46,667 nt of DNA. Origin: JBBSIN01 sp038232055 (lineage in GTDB: Bacteria > Actinomycetota > Actinomycetes > JADGOV01). A model generated the notes under the pieces. The model was not told the origin of the DNA. It ran no database searches and worked only from the letters and a program-made list of their open reading frames with translations. The DNA is taken from NCBI GenBank assembly GCA_038232055.1, contig JBBSIN010000012.1, positions 1 to 46,667 on the forward strand, read 5' to 3'. The translations under genes were made by a program, and so were the position numbers. Below are positions 43,239-46,667 of the stretch, piece after piece. Position 1 is the first letter of the stretch. Each line of letters opens with the position of its first letter.

Positions 43239-44030
43239 ATGCCAACACGAGACGCCGCCCCCATCGGAGCACCCTGCTGGGTTGACCTGATGACCTCCGA
43301 CACCGAGCGCAGCCGGTCGTTCTACAGCCAGCTGTTCGGGTGGACTTCGGAAGAACCGTCCGAGGAGTTCGGCGGCTACTTCATGTTCACCAAGGACGGC
43401 GTCCCGGTGGCCGGCGGCATGGCCAGCCAGCCAGACTCAGGGATGCCCGACGTCTGGTCGGTCTACCTGTCCAGCGACGATGCAGGCAAGACCCTCGACG
43501 CTGCGACCGCCAACGGGGCCCACGTCCACGTCCAGGCCATGGAGGTCGCCGACCTGGGCAGCATGGCCGTCGTCGGCGACCCGGGCGGCGCCGCGATCGG
43601 GTTATGGCAGCCCGGAACCTTCCATGGCCTTACGGTGCTCGGCGAGCCGGGCACCCCGAGCTGGTTCGAGCTGCACACCCGGGACTACCAGGCGGCGGTC
43701 GCCTTCTACCGGGACGTGTTCGGCTGGGACACCCACGTCGCCAGTGACACGCCGGAGTTCCGCTACACGACCTTCGGCGAAGGCGACGACTCGCTGGCCG
43801 GGATCATGGACGCCTCGAGCTTCCTACCCGACGGCGTCCCCGCCCACTGGTCGGTCTACTTCGGGGTCGACGACACCGACGCCGCGCTGGCAAAGGTCTC
43901 CGAGCTCGGTGGGTCGACCGTGATGCCCGCAGAGGACACGCCGTACGGCCGCCTCGCCGCAGCCGCCGACCCGACCGGCGCGCAGTTCAGGCTGGTCGCT
44001 CCGAACGCGGCCATGCCCGCGAAGAACTAA
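43239..44030 (+). CDS. Double-domain VOC (glyoxalase-fold) protein
   Basis: A 263-aa protein with two tandem VOC modules: PCWVDLMTSDTERSRSFYSQ (about 13-32) to GDPGGAAIGLWQPG, and PSWFELHTRDYQAAVAFYRD (about 145-164) to ADPTGAQFRLVAP. It resembles mycobacterial glyoxalase-like/hydroxylase-type VOC proteins often paired with SigG-type sigma factors. Substrate unknown. ATG 43239 has GAAGGGAG 6 bases upstream; earlier in-frame ATGs lack this. It is divergent from the sigma factor and may be its target. Confidence 0.9.
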   Translation: MPTRDAAPIGAPCWVDLMTSDTERSRSFYSQLFGWTSEEPSEEFGGYFMFTKDGVPVAGGMASQPDSGMPDVWSVYLSSDDAGKTLDAATANGAHVHVQAMEVADLGSMAVVGDPGGAAIGLWQPGTFHGLTVLGEPGTPSWFELHTRDYQAAVAFYRDVFGWDTHVASDTPEFRYTTFGEGDDSLAGIMDASSFLPDGVPAHWSVYFGVDDTDAALAKVSELGGSTVMPAEDTPYGRLAAAADPTGAQFRLVAPNAAMPAKN

Positions 44031-44045
44031 GCCAAGAACTAAGCC
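44022..44045 (+). repeat. 12-bp tandem duplication over a stop codon
   Basis: AAGAACTAAGCC occurs twice in a row. The first copy holds the last two codons and the TAA of the VOC gene; the second lies just outside it. Confidence 0.85.
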
Positions 44046-44071
44046 CAGGCCACGCGGCCCCACAAGCGCGC

Positions 44072-44479
44072 TCAAGGCTCCACACCGGCTGGCAGGACTG
44101 CCACGTCGTACCGCCGGATCGCCTGATCGGCCGTGACGAGCGCCAGCCCGTCGGTCTTTGCTTGGGCGACCAGCAGTCGGTCACACGGGTCGCGGTGGTC
44201 CGGCAGATGTCGCACCGCCAAGGCATGCCGCACCTCGACCGGCAACGCCGCGAACGAGTTCGCGACAAGCTGCTCACTGAGGTCATCCGGCATCGATCCC
44301 TTGCCCACGCTTGCCTTGATCGCGAGCTCCCAGGCACTTGCCGCGGATACGTAGACGTCGTTCGCAGCGTCAGCGATCGCAGCTCGGGCCGGCTCGGTGA
44401 GTCGGGCGTCGTCGGTGAGCCACCACAGCAGGGACGCCGCCTGATGGGAGGCGTCCCCATCACGTAAGCCAGACCTATT
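44072..44479 (-). pseudogene. PIN-domain (VapC-type) toxin, N-terminally broken
   Basis: The frame reads LLWWLTDDARLTEPARAAIA, VYVSAASAWELAIKAS, HRDPCDRLLVAQAKTDGLAL and VTADQAIRRYDV, the body of a PIN ribonuclease with the Glu and Asp of the later metal site. The usual start (LLLDTHxLLWW, with the first catalytic Asp) is replaced by DASHQAASLLWW, and a TGA at 44480-44482 precedes it with no start codon between. A 78-aa piece from ATG 44308 is open but lacks half the active site. No antitoxin gene is upstream on this strand. Confidence 0.65.
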
Positions 44480-44490
44480 TCAATCAACGG

Positions 44491-45476
44491 TTAACCCAAT
44501 TCGATCTCGTAGTGATTGGTTCCGGGGCACACCCGCCGACGCGGTTGGACCGGCGGCGTCAGGGCAACTCCGTCGATCGCTGGGACGACCTTCGTGGCGA
44601 GAAACACCCGAACCCGACCACTCGTCACATCGCGGAGGACATCCGCGTCGATGAGCTTGTCGATGTTCAACCGTGCAGCCCGGTACGTGACGTTCAGGAG
44701 TTGAGCCGCGCGCACAGTGGTGATCGCCGGCGTCTCGAACAACGTGTCCACGAGGAGCCCGAGGAGCCTTGACGAACGGGCGGTCGCTACCCGCGCCCGG
44801 TACTCCTCGCGTAGCGCCTGGAGCCGTTGCGCACGGTCCACCACGTCGGCGGCTTGATGCTCGACCGCGGACAAGAAGAAGGTCAACCACCCGAGCCAGT
44901 CGACATGGGTGGAGACCGCGAGCAAGCGGCGGTAGTACTCGTCCCGGCGGGGCTCGACGTAGGCGGAGAGGTCGAGCAACGGCTCCGGAAGCAAACCCCA
45001 CTCGGCCCGGAGCAGGGTAATCAGCAGCCGGCCAACTCGTCCGTTGCCGTCGATGAACGGATGGATCGCCTCGAACTGGTAGTGGATGCACGCGATCGCA
45101 CCACTGGCGGCAACGATCGAACAGCGTGGAGGTACTTCTCGAGCGGGTCCAGGCACTCCCACATACGTTCGGGCGGCGGCGGCACAATCGTCGCGTCGTT
45201 CAGGGTGCACCCGGGCGAGCCGATCCAGTTCTGGCTCCCGCGGAACTCACCCGGCGTCGCGTAACCGCCGCGGACCCCGGTGAGCAGGATCTGGTGCGCC
45301 TCCCGGAGCAGCGACAGCCTCAGCGGCAGGCGCCGAGCCGGATCGAGAACATATGTGAGGGCGCCGACTTAGTTGAAGACCTCGCGGACGTCGGGCGGAA
45401 GAGGCGGCGGCACGAACGCGAAGTAGCCGCCCTCAGCTCGGACGACGTGCCGACGTGGAACGCGAAGGTTCACCAT
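44491..45476 (-). pseudogene. Fic-family AMPylator gene, deleted and frameshifted
   Basis: From ATG 45476 the frame gives VVRAEGGYFAFVPPPLPPDV, a Fic_N start, then stops at TAA (about 45370). A second frame gives LSLLREAHQILLTGVRGG and TPGEFRGSQNWIGSPG up to LEKYLHAV, and a third gives IACIHYQFEAIHPFIDGNGR with the catalytic HPFIDGNGRVGR, followed by the C-terminal winged-helix-like part to 44491. So the gene has lost a piece in the N-terminal third and has a shift just before the Fic motif. The last piece (45210-44491) is still open for 239 codons and could be expressed as a fragment. Confidence 0.75.
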
Positions 45477-45498
45477 GTGGTATCAGTGCTGGTACCAT
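45469..45498 (+). promoter_or_regulatory. Promoter and operator of the RHH-Doc module
   Basis: TTCACC (45469-45474) and TACCAT (45493-45498) are spaced by 18 bases; transcription would start at 45505, which is the GTG of the antitoxin, so the message is probably leaderless. TGGTATC and GGTACCA form an imperfect inverted repeat across the -10, a fitting site for autorepression by the RHH antitoxin. The -35 lies against the start of the broken Fic gene on the other strand. Confidence 0.5.
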
Positions 45499-45504
45499 GG
45501 GTGG

Positions 45505-45708
45505 GTGGCGATGACGTTGCGGCTCGACCCGCAGGAGACCGAAGCTCTCCGCCGGCGGGCCGAGCATGAGGGCCGTTCGATGCAGGAGGTCGCCCGCGAG
45601 GCGGTGCGGGCCTACATCGAGCGCACGAGTCGTCGTGAGCTCCTCGACCGGGTGCTGGATGCGGAGCTCCCCCGCTACGCCGAGGCCCTCCATCGACTCG
45701 GGCAGTGA
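45505..45708 (+). CDS. Ribbon-helix-helix antitoxin
   Basis: A 67-aa Arc/CopG-type protein: the beta strand AMTLRLDPQETEAL, then RRRAEHEGRSMQEVAREAVR and AYIERTSRREL, with a C-terminal tail that would wrap the toxin. GTG 45505 is chosen over ATG 45475 because of the -10 position and because the strand should begin close to the N-terminus; ATG 45511 is also possible. Its stop overlaps the toxin start (GTGA). Confidence 0.87.
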   Translation: MAMTLRLDPQETEALRRRAEHEGRSMQEVAREAVRAYIERTSRRELLDRVLDAELPRYAEALHRLGQ

Positions 45709-46070
45709 TCTACCTCGACCTCGAGGAGCTGCTGCACGTTGCGGACCGCATCCTGCCCGCCACTGAGCTGCGCGACATCGGTCTGCTGGAATCCGCCGTA
45801 GCGCGACCGCGGACCAGCGCGTTCGGTGCGGATGCCTACCCGTCGCTACGTACGAAGGCCGCGGCTCTGCTGCACTCGATCGCGGGCAACCATGCCCTCG
45901 TCGACGGCAACAAGCGGTTGGCACTCGCAGCTGTCATCACGTTCTACGGGTTGAACGGTTCCCGGTTGACGCTGACGAACGACGAGGCGTACGACCTGAT
46001 GATCGCCGTCGCCGCGGGCGAACTGGACGACGTCGAGGCGATCGCCAAGTGCCTTGCGGCGACGTCCTGA
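45705..46070 (+). CDS. doc: Doc-type toxin (Fic fold)
   Basis: A 121-aa toxin with the Doc signature HALVDGNKRLALAA (about 63-76) and the N-terminal DLEELLHVADRIL and ESAVARPRTSAFG segments of the family. Phage P1 Doc phosphorylates EF-Tu and stops translation; the same activity is expected here. The gene is intact and coupled to an RHH antitoxin, a combination frequent in actinobacteria, in place of Phd. Confidence 0.9.
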   Translation: MIYLDLEELLHVADRILPATELRDIGLLESAVARPRTSAFGADAYPSLRTKAAALLHSIAGNHALVDGNKRLALAAVITFYGLNGSRLTLTNDEAYDLMIAVAAGELDDVEAIAKCLAATS

Positions 46071-46150
46071 TCCCGCGGACGGTGGACGACGTCCTTGTCG
46101 ACTGGCAGCCTGATCTCATCGGCAAGGCGGGCTGACCGCGGAAGGTCATG

Positions 46151-46666
46151 ATGACGGCGAGGGTGCATAGGGGTCGGCAGATGGCCGACCTCGGCCGTGC
46201 GGGGACGAGATCGTCGTGTTCCTGATCGGCATGCGGGTGAAACAAGCCGTGGAAGATCTCCGGCTGGTGGCCGGTGTTCACCGCGATGCCGAGGATGCTC
46301 CGCTACCTCCAGCGACACCCCGAGAAGGGCCCGCTGGGCTATCGACAGGCGCTCCTGCCAACGCCCGTCATCGTGCAGTACTGGCGGTCCTTCGCCGACC
46401 TGGAGCGCTTCGCCCGGGACCAAGATGATCCGCACCTGGAGCCGTGGCGGCGGTTCAACAAGCGGGTGGGAGCCCCCGGCGATGTCGGAATCTGGCATGA
46501 GACCTATCGCGTCCGTACGGCCGACATCGAGACGATCTACGGCAACATGCCGCCTACCGGGCTCGCCGCTGCCCTTGGCGTCGTACCTGTTCCACGCGGA
46601 CGTGACTCTGCGGCCGCCCGGATCGGAGCCCGCGAGGCGGACGAACCAGCGCTCCCGGCGTACTGA
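46151..46666 (+). pseudogene. DUF4188 protein gene with two single-base shifts
   Basis: Three frames in order give MTARVHRGRQMADLGRAG, DEIVVFLIGMRV and NKPWKISGWWPVFTAMPRML, then continue to FNKRVGAPGDVGIWHETYRV and the stop at 46666. This is the layout of a DUF4188 (monooxygenase-like, ferredoxin-like fold) protein. One more G in the GGGG at about 46200 and one less A in the AAA at about 46241 would restore one frame. ATG 46151 has GGAAGG 5 bases upstream. Either a true pseudogene or two homopolymer errors. Confidence 0.7.
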
Positions 46667-46667
46667 C

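Overview
The window is high-GC DNA from an actinobacterium. The order clpC - lsr2 - lysS - coaX - panC - DUF2520 and DUF3180 - folK - folB - folP - folE - ftsH - hpt - tilS - zinc metalloprotease - dacB - ppa is the chromosomal core block known from Mycobacterium tuberculosis (about Rv3596c-Rv3628c), and I recall a similar block in Streptomyces. Lsr2, many GTG/TTG starts, frequent 4-base ATGA/GTGA overlaps and an LpqY-SugABC-like transporter agree with this. Genus cannot be fixed from sequence alone; a Frankiales-like or related lineage is a reasonable guess.

Layout. 1-5277 (minus): ClpC (partial), Lsr2, lysyl-tRNA synthetase, CoaX, PanC and a Rossmann/DUF2520 protein. 5417-11155: a lineage-specific insert with a MidA/NDUFAF7-type methyltransferase, an ABC-2 exporter pair, a cytochrome P450 on the opposite strand, and an orphan NuoD paralogue coupled to a DUF1684 gene. 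11200-14305: a gene graveyard with a frameshifted MFS transporter, a RES-domain relic, an internally deleted membrane protein and an SDR relic, around one intact SMP-30/gluconolactonase gene. 14303-17676: an osmoprotectant (OpuC-type) ABC system whose ATPase is divergent from its permeases and binding protein. 17648-27487 (minus): the folate operon, ftsH, hpt, tilS, metalloprotease and dacB. From 27562: ppa with a coupled sulfotransferase.

28956-36121 is an accessory region of plus-strand genes: a SnoaL-like protein, a PaoABC-type molybdenum aldehyde oxidoreductase, a second sulfotransferase, a small membrane protein and a ParB/Srx-fold protein. It is bracketed by two 87-bp palindromic elements in inverted orientation (about 83% identical, no gaps). 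36122-40502 (minus) is an LpqY-SugABC-like sugar importer. 40806-46667 holds an HNH endonuclease, a STAS protein, a SnoaL-tailed ECF sigma factor, a double VOC protein, and a toxin/antitoxin cluster in decay: an N-truncated PIN toxin, a broken Fic gene, an intact RHH-Doc pair and a twice-frameshifted DUF4188 gene.

The most interesting signals are (i) a methyltransferase of the family that methylates the NuoD homologue of complex I, encoded near an orphan NuoD that keeps the target arginine but has Trp in place of the quinone-binding Tyr, and (ii) the paired 87-bp palindromes around the Pao/sulfotransferase/ParB block.
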